Shown here: in pieces, positions 9,855-18,960 of the stretch
Layout of the letters: the number at the start of each line of letters is the position of its first letter
Numbering within the stretch: the first letter of the stretch is position 1
Origin: Rariloculus sp963665575
GTDB taxonomy: Bacteria > Pseudomonadota > Gammaproteobacteria > Steroidobacterales > Rariloculaceae
Reading direction: 5' to 3'
Assembly: GCA_963665575.2 (NCBI GenBank)
Contig: CAXXDW010000003.1
Coordinates: 806,001 to 870,000, forward strand
DNA length: 64,000 nucleotides
Position numbers and translations under genes: made by a program
The notes under the pieces: model-generated
Seen by the model: the letters and a program-made list of their open reading frames with translations, nothing else
Told to the model about the DNA's origin: nothing
Database searches by the model: none

Positions 9855-11169
9855 ATGACGGATTGTATCCGGGAACCTCTGTCCTTTCCACGCTGCAAGG
9901 GCCGCCGGGTGGAGGCTCGTTTTTCCGGCGGCGCCATCACCTCCAATGGCGGCGCGGTGCTGCTGCGCCAGGCCGATCGGGCCTTGGGATTGACCGAGCG
10001 GGTGGCGAAGGCGCTTTCGGACCCGCGCCGCCGGGCCAGTTGCCGGCACGATGCCTTGGCGATCGTCCGCCAGCGGATTTATGGACTGGCGCTGGGCTAT
10101 GAGGACCTGAACGACCACGACGAACTGCGGCGGGACCTGGCGCTGCAGACGGCCGTGGACAGCGACCGGGCCCTTGGCCAGTGCCTCGACCTTGTGCCGG
10201 TTCGAGCGGCGGGCGGGCCGGGACGAGGCGGTGCGGTTGCACGAGGTCCTGGTGGACCGGTTCATTGCGTCGTACAAGCGGCCGCCCCGGCGCTTGGTCT
10301 TGGACTTCGACGCCACCGACGACCGGGTGCACGGGCAGCAGGTGGGCCGATTTTTTCACGGCTATTACAACCACTACTGTTTTCTGCCCTTGTATGTGTT
10401 CTGCGGCGACCGGCTGCTGGTGAGCTACTTGCGCCCGAGCAAGATCGACGGCGCCCGGCACGCCTGGGCGGTGTTGGCCTTGCTGGTCAAGCGGCTTCGC
10501 CGGGCCTGGCCGAAGGTCCGGATCGTGTTTCGCGGCGACAGCGGCTTTTGCCGCTGGCGGCTGCTGGCCTGGTGCGAGCGCAACGGCGTCGACTACATCG
10601 TCGGGATCGCCCGCAACCCGCGGTTGAACGAACTCGCTCAACCCCGGTTGACTGAGGCCCGCCAAGCCTACCAGCGCACCCAACGCAAGCAGCGCCTGTT
10701 CGATGACCTGGCCTATGCCGCCCAGACCTGGGACCGGCCAAGGCGGGTGATCGTCAAGGCCGAGCACACCTCAAGAGGCGCCAACCCGCGCTATGTCGTC
10801 ACCAACCTGACCGGCGCACCGCAACACCTCTACGACGCGATGTATTGCGCCCGCGGCGACATGGAGAACACGATCAAGCAACTGCAGTTGGACCTGTTCG
10901 CCGACCGCACCAGTTGCCACGAGTGGTGGCCCAACCAATACCGCGTGCTGCTCTCCGCCCTGGCCTATGTGCTGCTCGACACGATCCGCCGGATCGCCCT
11001 GGCCGACACCGAACTGGCCCGCGCCTATGTCGGCACGATCCGGCTCAGGCTTCTGAAGATCGGCGCCGTGGTGCTGCGCAACACCCGGCGCGTGCAGCTA
11101 TTGCTGTCCAGCAGCCATCCACATCAGGACCTGTTCCTCACCGCCGCGGTTCGGCTGAAGCCCGGATAA
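9855..11169 (+). pseudogene. IS1380-family transposase, single-base frameshift
   Basis: The N-terminal frame starts at 9855 (MTDCIREPLSFP), carries the family hallmarks GGAITSNGGAVLLRQ and YGLALGYEDLNDHDELR, and derails after SDRALGQ. The next frame picks up at about 10174 with ASTLCRFERRAGRDEAVRLH and runs to the stop at 11169 through DDE-type motifs (VLDFDATDD, VFRGDSGFC). Removing one T from CCCTTGGCC near 10173 rejoins both halves perfectly into a product of about 437 residues, the usual length for the family. The site is not an obvious slippery heptamer, so I read it as an inactivating frameshift or a sequencing error and not as programmed frameshifting. Confidence 0.85.
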
Positions 11170-11399
11170 CGGCGCTTCGGCGAACGCCGGCCACTCGGGC
11201 GGGTCCCGCCCACAGATCACCTCGCCCCAAGCCCGCAAAACCGCCTCAGCCTGCCGAAAAACGCCTCGGCTAATCGCCTCGCGCGTGCCAGTCCCCTTGC
11301 CCGCAACCGACTCGGCACGAATCCCGCCCAAAACAGACGACGGACTCCGGGGCCCAGCGCACTCAGTAGAGTCGAGGGCTGGCGCGCCAACTTTAGGGT

Positions 11400-12139
11400 C
11401 CGGTGGTGAGTCCGTCGCTTTCGCTCCGGGCCGCAGTCCGGCTCCCATGGCCACGTTTCCAGGCCCCCGCTCATCAAACCGGACGTGCCGATTTCCGGCA
11501 TCCGGCTTTCCGACGAGATTATGCCGTCGCCCACAGAAAGCCCGTGGTCGTTGGCGCAAGGCGGATCAGGCCGTAGTGCTCCCACAGCCGTTCGTTCGGG
11601 AAGCGCACGTACTTCCCGGTCCGGACCTTGTGCTTCCGACAGAGCCACTGTCGCAGCCGCTTCGTCGCATGCGCATCGACCGCCGCATAGGCCGGGCTGA
11701 CTTGACCCAGACGGAAGTACTGCGCCCAACCGGACATCATCCGGTTTAACGTCTCGACCACCACCTCCGGGTCTTTCAGCACGTCTCGGCGTTTGGTGCG
11801 TTCGCTGATCTTGCGGCAGATGCCCTGAACGCTCGCCCGGCTCGGCCGATTGCCGATATAAGCGCTGCCGCCGTTGCGACGGTAGTTCCATCCGAAGCGG
11901 TAGCCGAGAAACGCCATCGGTTCCTCGGGGCATCTCAGGCATCGGGTCTTGTGCGGGTTGACCTTAAGCTTCAGCGTGTCCATGAGCCGCGTGACCGCCG
12001 TCAGCATATCCGCCGCCGGAGCCTTGCCAAGCACACAGAAGTCGTCGGCGTAGCAGACGATCTCCGCACCGAAGCGCCGGGCGTAACCCAGTCGCTTCCA
12101 ACCCAGTATGAAGCGCCGCATGTAGAGGTTACTGAGCAG
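11400..12139 (-). mobile_element. Group II intron, 3' portion only
   Basis: The minus strand carries the C-terminal part of an intron-encoded reverse transcriptase followed by a domain V-like hairpin. Everything upstream of the RT SPLLSN region is missing because the RIT element begins there at 12140. The exact 3' intron boundary is not resolved; it lies somewhere around 11380-11450. Confidence 0.7.
11475..11509 (-). ncRNA. Group II intron domain V hairpin
   Basis: On the minus strand, 11508-11476 folds as AAGCCGGA / TGCCG, GAAA tetraloop, then CGGCA with a CG bulge and TCCGGTTT. This is the 34-nt domain V architecture (conserved AGC near the 5' side, GAAA loop, two-base bulge). It lies just after the RT stop codon at 11519, where domain V is expected in bacterial introns. 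Confidence 0.65.
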
Positions 12140-12142
12140 CGG
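11519..12142 (-). pseudogene. Group II intron reverse transcriptase/maturase, C-terminal fragment
   Basis: About 207 codons remain. They begin at PLLSNLYM, the end of RT domain 4, include the catalytic YADDF box (EIVCYADDFCVLG) and continue through the RT thumb and maturase domain X (NRMMSGWAQYFRLG). The N-terminal palm and fingers are absent; the frame runs directly into the RIT terminal repeat at 12140. No start of its own is likely, so it is a dead fragment. The missing N-terminal half is not found beyond the other end of the RIT element. Confidence 0.85.
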
Positions 12143-12226
12143 ATATGGGAACCTTATGGTTATGGGAACCTGAGCCCCTGCGGGCGATGATTTTCGAGGG
12201 ATAGAGCAAGGATCAGGTTCCCATAA
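12140..12226 (+). repeat. RIT left terminal inverted repeat, 87 bp
   Basis: Base-for-base identical to the reverse complement of 15752-15838. Inside it TATGGGAACC occurs at 12144-12153 and 12161-12170 and is inverted at 12216-12225. Together with flanking bases the last two form a 13-bp stem (TATGGGAACCTGA with TCAGGTTCCCATA). These are probably the recombinase binding sites. Confidence 0.9.
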
Positions 12227-12238
12227 AAATTAACGGGT

Positions 12239-13231
12239 TCAGGTAGCTGCGAGCATCGCGAGTAACTCGTCCTGCACACCCTTGAACATGCCCTTCCGAA
12301 GGCTGGGAGGGCGCCATTTGTCGAGCGTATCCAGCTTGTCGGTCGGATCGGCCCGCAGATACATCTCGGTGGTCTGAAGGCTTGAGTGTCCAAGCCAGAG
12401 TGAGACCTTCCTGACGTCACCGGTCGCCTCCAGAGTGTGGATCGCGCAAGCGTGACGCAACAGGTGGGGAGATACGGTCTTTGCGGCGATCGAAGGCACG
12501 CTGCGCGTAGCGGTTTGCGCATGCAGGACAAGCCGTTTCGCGAAGCCGCGCCGGGTCATGCCGGTGCCCATGGCATTGAGGAAGAGATGCCGGTCGGGAC
12601 TTTTCGCCCGGATGCCCAGCCAGTCACGCAGGGCACCGCGGGTTTCCTTCCACAGCGGCAGGACGCGTTCCCGCCGGCCTTTGCCGATGATGTGCACCTG
12701 GTCGAGAGCCGGCATCTTCAGATTCTCCAGCGCAAGCCCGACCAGTTCCGAGACCCGCAGGCCGGCATTGTAGGTGAGACACAGCATCGCGCGATCCCGT
12801 ATTCCAACCACCGTACCCGGGTCCGGCGCGTCGAGCAGCGCCCGCGTTTCGGCACGGTCGAGATAGCCGATGAGCGGTACTTCGCCCTTCTTCGCCGGGA
12901 TTTCACGCACCTGTGCGGCGAGGTCGAGATAGCCGGGGTGGCGGAACTCAAGGAACCGGAAGAAGCTCTTGATGGCCGCAAGCCGGGCATTGCGTGTACG
13001 CACCCCGTTTCCCCGATCCCGTTCGAGATGTTCGAGGAACTCGAGGATGGTCGCGATGTCGAGATGACCGATCTTGAGCGTGCAGGGCCGGATGCCGTGT
13101 TTGTCCGCCGCGAACACGACCAGCAACTTGAAGCACAGGGCATAACTGTCAACGGTATGCCGGCTCGCGCCCCGGTCGCGTGGAAGATACTCCCGCAGGA
13201 ACATCGCCAGGGGGGAAGCAAGTTCAGCCAT
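12239..13231 (-). CDS. ritC: RIT tyrosine recombinase C
   Basis: A 330-residue phage-integrase-family recombinase, third gene of the trio, ending 13 bp inside the left terminal repeat. I start it at ATG 13231 (MAELASPLAM) behind GGGGAGGAAG instead of the upstream in-frame codon at 13249. An N-terminal SAM-like core-binding domain (LREYLPRDRGASRHTVDSYA) precedes the catalytic domain with Arg in NAGLRVSELVGL, the HLLRHACA box, the LGHSS box and the nucleophile Tyr in TEMYLRAD. All four catalytic positions are present. It overlaps the end of ritB by 8 bp, consistent with translational coupling. Confidence 0.9.
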   Translation of the reverse strand: MAELASPLAMFLREYLPRDRGASRHTVDSYALCFKLLVVFAADKHGIRPCTLKIGHLDIATILEFLEHLERDRGNGVRTRNARLAAIKSFFRFLEFRHPGYLDLAAQVREIPAKKGEVPLIGYLDRAETRALLDAPDPGTVVGIRDRAMLCLTYNAGLRVSELVGLALENLKMPALDQVHIIGKGRRERVLPLWKETRGALRDWLGIRAKSPDRHLFLNAMGTGMTRRGFAKRLVLHAQTATRSVPSIAAKTVSPHLLRHACAIHTLEATGDVRKVSLWLGHSSLQTTEMYLRADPTDKLDTLDKWRPPSLRKGMFKGVQDELLAMLAAT

Positions 13232-14150
13232 TGTTCTTCCTCCCCGCATGCAGCCTCTCGGTTGCCTGCGACACCTGTCGCAGCAGCACCGGTGTGGCTT
13301 CCAGGTACCAGTAGGTGTCGGCGGCGTTGGAATGGCCGAGATAGGTCGACAGCGTCAGCATGTGCCGGGCGATATCCTGGCGCCCGACCGAGAGCGTGCT
13401 TTCGAGCGCGCGAACTGCGAACCCGTGTCGAAGGTCGTGAAGGCGCGTCCCAGGCTCGCCTGGACCGGCTCGAAGCCCGACCCGCCGTGCCAGCTTAACG
13501 AACACGGTCGAGAGATAAACCGGGTGCATGGGCCGGCCGGTCGAGAGCACGAACAGGTGCTCGTCGGACCCGCCGCGGCGTTTCCTCTCCCGGAGATACT
13601 CATCCATGGCCCGATGCACGCTGCCATGCAGCGGGACCAGGCGGCGCTTGCCGAACTTCGCATTCCTGATCAGCAAGCCATCCGCCGTCAGGTCCGTCAG
13701 CAAGAGCCCGGCCGCCTCCGAGCGGCGCAAACCGGTCGCGGCGATCAGTCCCAGTATGTAATGGAAGGTCAAGGGCGTGATCGATCCGGCCGGCGGCAGC
13801 TCCAGCGCCGCATCCATGATCTGCCCGATCTCGCTCAATGACAGCAGATGAGGCGATGGCCGCCGTGACGTCACCTTGCCCAACGCATCGCGGTCCGGCA
13901 CCTCGTGACGTTCGTCGTCGGCGTGCAAGACGCTGGCCAGATCGCACACACAGCGCAGTTTGGCTTGCGCCTGTCGGGCAGAGGACGTTGTCGATGCCCA
14001 CTCCAGTACCGTGCTGCTGCGCACGAAGCGCTCACCACGGGCCTCGGCATGGGTGGCGTAATCCTGCAGGCACCGGGCCTGTTGCACGTAAGCATGGCCC
14101 AGGGCCCGGCGGAATTTAACGTAGTGCTCCACATGTTCCGTCAGGGTCAT
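13224..14150 (-). CDS. ritB: RIT tyrosine recombinase B
   Basis: 308 residues from ATG 14150 (MTLTEHVEHYVKFRRALGHA). The frame is open further upstream, but that part only shadows ritA. The start overlaps the ritA stop (ATGA). Catalytic motifs are Arg in TGLRRSEAAGLL, HDLRHGFAVRAL, YLGHSNAADTYWYLE with the Tyr nucleophile, and a Lys in the beta-hairpin region (NAKFGKRRLVPLHG). The middle position and size fit the B protein of RIT elements. Confidence 0.9.
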   Translation of the reverse strand: MTLTEHVEHYVKFRRALGHAYVQQARCLQDYATHAEARGERFVRSSTVLEWASTTSSARQAQAKLRCVCDLASVLHADDERHEVPDRDALGKVTSRRPSPHLLSLSEIGQIMDAALELPPAGSITPLTFHYILGLIAATGLRRSEAAGLLLTDLTADGLLIRNAKFGKRRLVPLHGSVHRAMDEYLRERKRRGGSDEHLFVLSTGRPMHPVYLSTVFVKLARRVGLRAGPGEPGTRLHDLRHGFAVRALESTLSVGRQDIARHMLTLSTYLGHSNAADTYWYLEATPVLLRQVSQATERLHAGRKNNG

Positions 14151-15703
14151 TTTTCTTCTCCGGCGACCGGCCAGGGCTGGGCCACTTCCCGGAGCATTCC
14201 AACATCGACCCGTGCATAGATCGCCGTTGTCTGCGTGGATTGATGGCGCAGCAGGGTGGCGATGACTTCCAGCGGCGTTCTGTCGCGCAGCAGATTCGTC
14301 GCCGCGGAATGCCGAAAGATATGCCCCGCCGGCAGTCCCTCCGCCTTGACGCCGGACCGCTTGATCGCCGCTTGCGCGACCGCCGACACACCACCGCTGG
14401 TCAGGGCCTGATCGAGCGGTGGCACCATGCGCAGGAACACCTTCCCGGCATATACGACAGGCCGGGCATGGAGGATGTAATCCTTGAGCGCGTCGCCGAC
14501 ATCCTGCGGCAGGGGCAAGACCGCGGCACGTCGCGATTTGCCGCTGACCCGAACGACCGCATTGTCCCAGTCGATATCGTTCAACCGAAGACCGGCGACA
14601 TCGCCGGCCCGCAGGGCGAGCCGGGCGAGGAGCAGCAGGATGGCGCGATCGCGCATGCCCATGGGCGCCGTGCGGTCGCAGGATACAATGATGCGTTCGA
14701 TATCGTCGCGCGGCAAATGACGCGGCAATGTCGAGAACCTTTGCTGGGGCACCGTCGGAACGGCGCCGACAAGCCCCGGCCGGCAAAGGCCTTCCAGCAC
14801 GAGGAAGCGTAGATACAACCGAAGCGCTGAGGTCTCGCGTCTGACAAGATGACGCGATGCCGCCTCAAGGCGGCACCGCACCGTATCCCCGATCAGTGTC
14901 GCGCTGTATCGATTTGGGTCATCGCCAAGATGAGGAAGCAGCATTCGCATGGCCCGGTCGTAACTCTGTATTGTTCCCTCCGCGATGCCGCGATAGCGCC
15001 GCAGCCAGACCGGGAAACGCGCCAGGTATTGTCCGGGTTCCTCGATCGCCGGCGTCGGTCGCGGCGGGGCGATGCCCGTGCTTATCAGGTAATCGATGAA
15101 CAACCCGATTTTCGTTCGGCTGTTGTTGCGACCCGCGAATCTGCCGGTCCTGATGAAGAAGTGCGGATGCACACAAGTGCAGTCGTGCGCAAGGAAACGG
15201 GACAAGACCTCATCATCGACCTCGCCGATTTCGGTATCGCCCAGGTAGAGCCAGACGATGAAGTGTCGACAGCGCTTGCGGTAGGCGGCAATCGAGTCGG
15301 GCACATACCCTTGCGCCACGAGCGTTTCAAGGAACGACTCCACCACACCGCCGCCGCTCTCGATCTCCGCGGGCATCCGCACTCGTCCCGTTTCCATGAG
15401 GAAGTCGAGGAACCGGTGCAGATGCCATCGCGCGCGGCCGAGGTTCTTGCGGTAACCGTGCGGACCGGGACAGGCGCAGCCATGGTTCAGGAATCGATGC
15501 AAGAGGCGAATGTCGAGCGTCTCGATCCCTGTCCCATTCGCTGACAACCAGGCAATGATGTGAAGGACCGTTCGGATGCACTTGCCAATCAGGCTCCGGG
15601 AATACCCCAAGGCCTGCAATCGCGCCTGGTAGGTCTCGACGATGCCCGGGTCCGGTTCACGACTCGCTTCGGGCGACGCGATGTTTGTGATCATGGAAGA
15701 CAT
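14147..15703 (-). CDS. ritA: RIT tyrosine recombinase A
   Basis: 518 residues, first and longest gene of the trio. I place the start at ATG 15703 (MSSMITN) because GACAGGAGA lies about 8 bases upstream; an in-frame TTG at 15721 is less likely. The long N-terminal region contains conserved Cys/His-rich segments (HGCACPGPHGYRKNLGRARWH, HDCTCVHPHFFIRTGRF). The C-terminal catalytic domain shows Arg in LALRAGDVAGL, HIFRHSAATNLL, LLRHQSTQTT and Tyr in AIYARVD. It ends in a 4-bp overlap with ritB. Confidence 0.9.
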   Translation of the reverse strand: MSSMITNIASPEASREPDPGIVETYQARLQALGYSRSLIGKCIRTVLHIIAWLSANGTGIETLDIRLLHRFLNHGCACPGPHGYRKNLGRARWHLHRFLDFLMETGRVRMPAEIESGGGVVESFLETLVAQGYVPDSIAAYRKRCRHFIVWLYLGDTEIGEVDDEVLSRFLAHDCTCVHPHFFIRTGRFAGRNNSRTKIGLFIDYLISTGIAPPRPTPAIEEPGQYLARFPVWLRRYRGIAEGTIQSYDRAMRMLLPHLGDDPNRYSATLIGDTVRCRLEAASRHLVRRETSALRLYLRFLVLEGLCRPGLVGAVPTVPQQRFSTLPRHLPRDDIERIIVSCDRTAPMGMRDRAILLLLARLALRAGDVAGLRLNDIDWDNAVVRVSGKSRRAAVLPLPQDVGDALKDYILHARPVVYAGKVFLRMVPPLDQALTSGGVSAVAQAAIKRSGVKAEGLPAGHIFRHSAATNLLRDRTPLEVIATLLRHQSTQTTAIYARVDVGMLREVAQPWPVAGEEK

Positions 15704-15751
15704 GCTGATTCTCCTGTCCAACGTTAAAAGTGACAGGAGATAAGCACATTC

Positions 15752-15838
15752 TTATGGGAACCTGATCCTTGCTCTATCCCTCGAAAATCATCGCCCGCAG
15801 GGGCTCAGGTTCCCATAACCATAAGGTTCCCATATCCG
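15752..15838 (-). repeat. RIT right terminal inverted repeat, 87 bp
   Basis: Exact inverted copy of 12140-12226. It also supplies the last 21 codons and the stop (15774-15776) of the adjoining SIR2-domain gene, reading ...MGTLWLWEPEPLRAMIFEG. Beyond 15838 the two flanks have no similarity. Confidence 0.9.
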
Positions 15839-18608
15839 TGCCTTCCGAAAGTTTGCTCACCACTGCCGCATCAAAGAGTCGACGCTTCTCATCCGTCTCT
15901 GGCCCAGGCAGCTTCAGGAACACGTTTCGGAGAAGCTCTGTATTGGCCGGAAAACCATCGTCACCGGTATGACGCCAAATCGCGTCTTGAAACGCAATTG
16001 TTTCGTCGTTCGTCAACCCACCGGCTCCGTATAGCTCAACCAGCCTGTACGTTGCATCCCGGCGGGACAGTCTACTTGTACCATCCGCAATAACTTCCAA
16101 GAACATGCCTATTTGCGCCGACCATCCCGCCGTCCGTTCGCTACGCCGCCACGCATTATTGACGAGTGCCTCAAACGGGCCTATCCAGCTCAAATCCCGG
16201 CCCGCAATCTCTGCCTCGGGGTTGCCGGACGGAGGTAAGGGCAAGCTAAGAACATCGAAAGTGGCCTCGACGTGCCTCTCCGGTTCCAGTGCGTGCAGGC
16301 TGCGCTTCAACAAATTGCTCATGCTCCGAAAATAGGGCGAATGCACAACGTTCGTCTTGTGCGCCCATGCGGCTGCGAAACGAAACACATCGAGCGCCGC
16401 ATCGCCCTCGAATCTGATGGCGAGACGCGACAGAAGATCGATCAAATTGCAAATTCGATCATCCAATCGCGCATCCGACCTGGCTGACGTTTCGCCGAGT
16501 GTTGTTTTGAGCCTGTTTTCTCCAAACTCAATGGCCCTGCGCACCGTGGCGGCGATATCGGATACAACCTCAATCGGCAGCCGCGCAACCTCCACACGGC
16601 TGAACCGACGGTCAACCGATTTCAAATCATGCACCGCCGCGGCACGCACCGACGCCCATATTCCTACCGAGGTGCGATCCTCGGAAACCATCACGGCCTG
16701 GGCAAATTTTGATCCAAACAGATCCAATCCTCCCAAGCACAGAGGAATACCAACGTGCTCGGTCAATCGGTTGATTTCATAGTACGGCGCACTTCCGGGA
16801 AACCCGTACAATCCAAGTCCGGGCGTCGTATATGCGCCTACATCGAACCGCCGTCGGCGCCCCCTTGAAGCCTTCCGCCTTTCCCGGTCCGCGCGCGCGA
16901 TCTTGTCGTCAAGCCGCCGATACTCGTCCCAGGGATCCGTATCGGCCGCTTTGTATTCGAGGGGCCAGTCAGTCTGTTCCTCGAACCCGGCGAGTTCCAA
17001 GACAGAACGCGAGAGTCTCATCAGCCACAGAGCCCACGCTTCTCGCGAAAGCAGTGAAACGGAACGCCGGTCCTGCGCCCTGCGTTTTCGGACTTCGCGG
17101 TACGCTTCATGAGTTAGCAGCGCTGCGGAGCGGATATCGCCGACTTCCGCGACCAGCGCCGCGCGACGCAGAGTCCAGATGGAATCATGTCCAACAATTC
17201 TCTTGCTCTGGGCTGCGACGAATTCATAGTCCAGATTGTCTCGCGCTTTCAGGCAGCGCTCATGGACCGCTTCCAAATCCCCCTCGGGGACCCTTAGCCT
17301 CTCGAGATACTGAACACGTTCCTCGAAATCTGCCCAATCCCGCCTGTGTCGCGCCGCCCGAACGATAGCCGCGCGAACATAAACTCGCTGCTTCAGCTCG
17401 AGCTGGCCATCCTCATCCCTTGCCACCGCATCGCACACGGCATCCTCAATCGCTTCCGGCAATGGCAGTAGCGCAGCCTCCCATCGCCACACCGCTTCGT
17501 ATAGGACCGACATCCGTGCTGACTTCGATGCGTTGCCAATGTCCGCCTCCAACTGCTCGCCAACCAGCCTGTTGTCGGTCTGTAGCCCGAACCGCAAATG
17601 CGCCGGAGTAACCAACCACCCCGGATGCGCTCTTCTCTCCTGCTCCCAGATTTTCGCAAGCCGCCGCAACCTTGCATCAGCATCCGTCAAATCTTCCATA
17701 CCGCCTGTCGCCGACGTCAAGCGCCACGTCGCTTTCCGCGGCTTTCCTTTCTCAAGGAAACTCAGAAATATTTCGGTAGCTCGACCATGCTGATCCGGCT
17801 CCGGGCAATCCCTAACCAGCGGAGCAAGATCGATCGGCGTGATATTGCGTTTCTCGAGAAGTCGGCGTCGAGACCCCGAGAGATCGTGGCACCCAACGAG
17901 CCGGATAGGTCTGGCGGCGTCTCCAAGCTGATCACGGACCCACCCGGACCACTCGAGAAAATTAGGATCGTCGCCCGAAAATCCGACCAAACACAGTTCG
18001 TTCTCAAGCAGAACCTGCCGTGCAAGGTTCACGAAAGGAGCGAACTTGCGCGGGTAAGTTCGAAAGTCTTCTTCCGTGAAAATAAACGGACCGTTAGACG
18101 GCAGACTGCCATGCAACTTAACGACCCGAGGCGAACTTGTCCGGGCGATATCGGCAGATATGAGAACAATGTCGTACGTGAGATCCGGATTGGACTCAAC
18201 CGACCGTTCAAGGAGTGTATCCCAGTTGGTCGTAAGTACGTCCGCCCACGGGAGCGCGAGCATCCTGCGGTGCATTTCCGCCGGACTCCACTCGCGGTCC
18301 CTCACCCGATCTCGTATAAGGTTTTCCAGTGCTGTCGGACCCAGCGCGGCCCGGAATTCCTCCGCAAGAGCTAGCGGTTGGGAAGTCCCGTCGCCGTTCG
18401 GATAAAGATCTTTCGACATCGCGTCGCGAAAATCAGACCACAGTGGAGCGATCAGCGTCGTATCACTCGCTCGATCCGCGAATCGGCTGAACCCTGCCCC
18501 CACCATTACAGCCGCCCCATGGACCTCTCCGATCTTCCAGAGCGCTTTTTGCACCTGACGCAATGCCCCATAGTCTGGCAACTCTTCGATTTTCTCTATC
18601 TTCTGCAT
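15774..18608 (-). CDS. SIR2-domain (DSR-like) antiviral protein, C-terminus replaced by RIT repeat sequence
   Basis: 944 codons. N-terminal sirtuin-type NAD-binding domain: VGAGFSR (residues 36-42), LTTNWD (125-130), KLHGS (164-168) and GFSGDDPNF (209-217). This is the SIR2_2 pattern of defence-associated sirtuins, which degrade NAD+ when a phage is sensed. The remaining 700 or so residues are helical and charged with no Walker motifs, as in DSR1/DSR2-type sensor regions. Roughly residues 924-944 are encoded by the RIT terminal repeat, so the native C-terminus is lost; intact DSR proteins usually run about 1,000 residues or more. Activity is therefore uncertain. It points the same way as the helicase/DarT/glycohydrolase operon but is separated from it by 352 bp. 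Confidence 0.8.
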   Translation of the reverse strand: MQKIEKIEELPDYGALRQVQKALWKIGEVHGAAVMVGAGFSRFADRASDTTLIAPLWSDFRDAMSKDLYPNGDGTSQPLALAEEFRAALGPTALENLIRDRVRDREWSPAEMHRRMLALPWADVLTTNWDTLLERSVESNPDLTYDIVLISADIARTSSPRVVKLHGSLPSNGPFIFTEEDFRTYPRKFAPFVNLARQVLLENELCLVGFSGDDPNFLEWSGWVRDQLGDAARPIRLVGCHDLSGSRRRLLEKRNITPIDLAPLVRDCPEPDQHGRATEIFLSFLEKGKPRKATWRLTSATGGMEDLTDADARLRRLAKIWEQERRAHPGWLVTPAHLRFGLQTDNRLVGEQLEADIGNASKSARMSVLYEAVWRWEAALLPLPEAIEDAVCDAVARDEDGQLELKQRVYVRAAIVRAARHRRDWADFEERVQYLERLRVPEGDLEAVHERCLKARDNLDYEFVAAQSKRIVGHDSIWTLRRAALVAEVGDIRSAALLTHEAYREVRKRRAQDRRSVSLLSREAWALWLMRLSRSVLELAGFEEQTDWPLEYKAADTDPWDEYRRLDDKIARADRERRKASRGRRRRFDVGAYTTPGLGLYGFPGSAPYYEINRLTEHVGIPLCLGGLDLFGSKFAQAVMVSEDRTSVGIWASVRAAAVHDLKSVDRRFSRVEVARLPIEVVSDIAATVRRAIEFGENRLKTTLGETSARSDARLDDRICNLIDLLSRLAIRFEGDAALDVFRFAAAWAHKTNVVHSPYFRSMSNLLKRSLHALEPERHVEATFDVLSLPLPPSGNPEAEIAGRDLSWIGPFEALVNNAWRRSERTAGWSAQIGMFLEVIADGTSRLSRRDATYRLVELYGAGGLTNDETIAFQDAIWRHTGDDGFPANTELLRNVFLKLPGPETDEKRRLFDAAVVSKLSEGTDMGTLWLWEPEPLRAMIFEG

Positions 18609-18960
18609 ATCCGCCGATACTCGACTCTTCCACGTGCCCGTTCACTCATCTTCCGCCGACCCAACCACCGGTTGAGATTTCAGGGATCGCTCCATTTCCA
18701 GCGTCACTGATCTATCATCTAGGCAATTCGCACTACGGTGACTTTCCATGGCAGTGCGATCCATTGCGCCAACTCCGCGAAGAGCCTCCCTCCACCTTTC
18801 AAATTACTATGCGGAACGCTACTGTCCCGTGCACGGGCAATAGTCCTCTTCAGTTGCCTGAGAAACTCCCACAGTTCTTACCCGCGATCGTCGCCATTGG
18901 GACACCGTGTAAACGCGATCAAGCCGATTCCCGCTCGACCCCGCAACCTATCCCACGTTC
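18609..18960. other. Gene-free spacer between glycohydrolase operon and SIR2 gene
   Basis: About 350 bp without a credible ORF on either strand, long enough for an independent promoter for the SIR2 gene. I see no clear terminator or promoter consensus. Confidence 0.35.

Larger units (their letters stand above)
9764..11200 (+). mobile_element. IS1380-family insertion sequence, ends not fully resolved
   Basis: The element is defined by the IS1380-type transposase it carries. A plausible left end is near 9764 (AACCCGGATATTGCATGAG). I could not find a matching inverted copy after 11169, so the right end is either lost, perhaps to the adjoining group II intron, or too diverged to see. No target duplication could be assigned. 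Confidence 0.55.
12140..15838 (-). mobile_element. RIT element (recombinase in trio)
   Basis: Three overlapping same-strand tyrosine recombinase genes fill the space between two long perfect inverted repeats, which is the definition of a RIT element. All three frames are open, so the element looks functional. The left flank is a group II intron RT fragment and the right flank is the 3' end of a SIR2-domain gene. They are not two halves of one target, so the present location came about through rearrangement or deletion and not simple insertion. Confidence 0.9.

Noticed and set aside
10160..10190. Programmed ribosomal frameshift in the first transposase
   Set aside because: No slippery heptamer or downstream pseudoknot is evident at CCCTTGGCC, and IS1380 members use a single frame.
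11217..11942. Minus-strand 241-codon ORF overlapping the intron RT
   Set aside because: Different frame of the same RT and intron RNA region. The RT motifs lie in the 11519-12142 frame.
13224..14786. 520-codon reading of the second RIT recombinase
   Set aside because: The part upstream of 14150 overlaps ritA in another frame. ATG 14150 with ATGA coupling gives the normal RIT protein length.
12140..15838. CRISPR or integron interpretation of the repeated TATGGGAACC motif
   Set aside because: The motif occurs only within the two terminal inverted repeats of the RIT element, without spacer arrays or cassettes.
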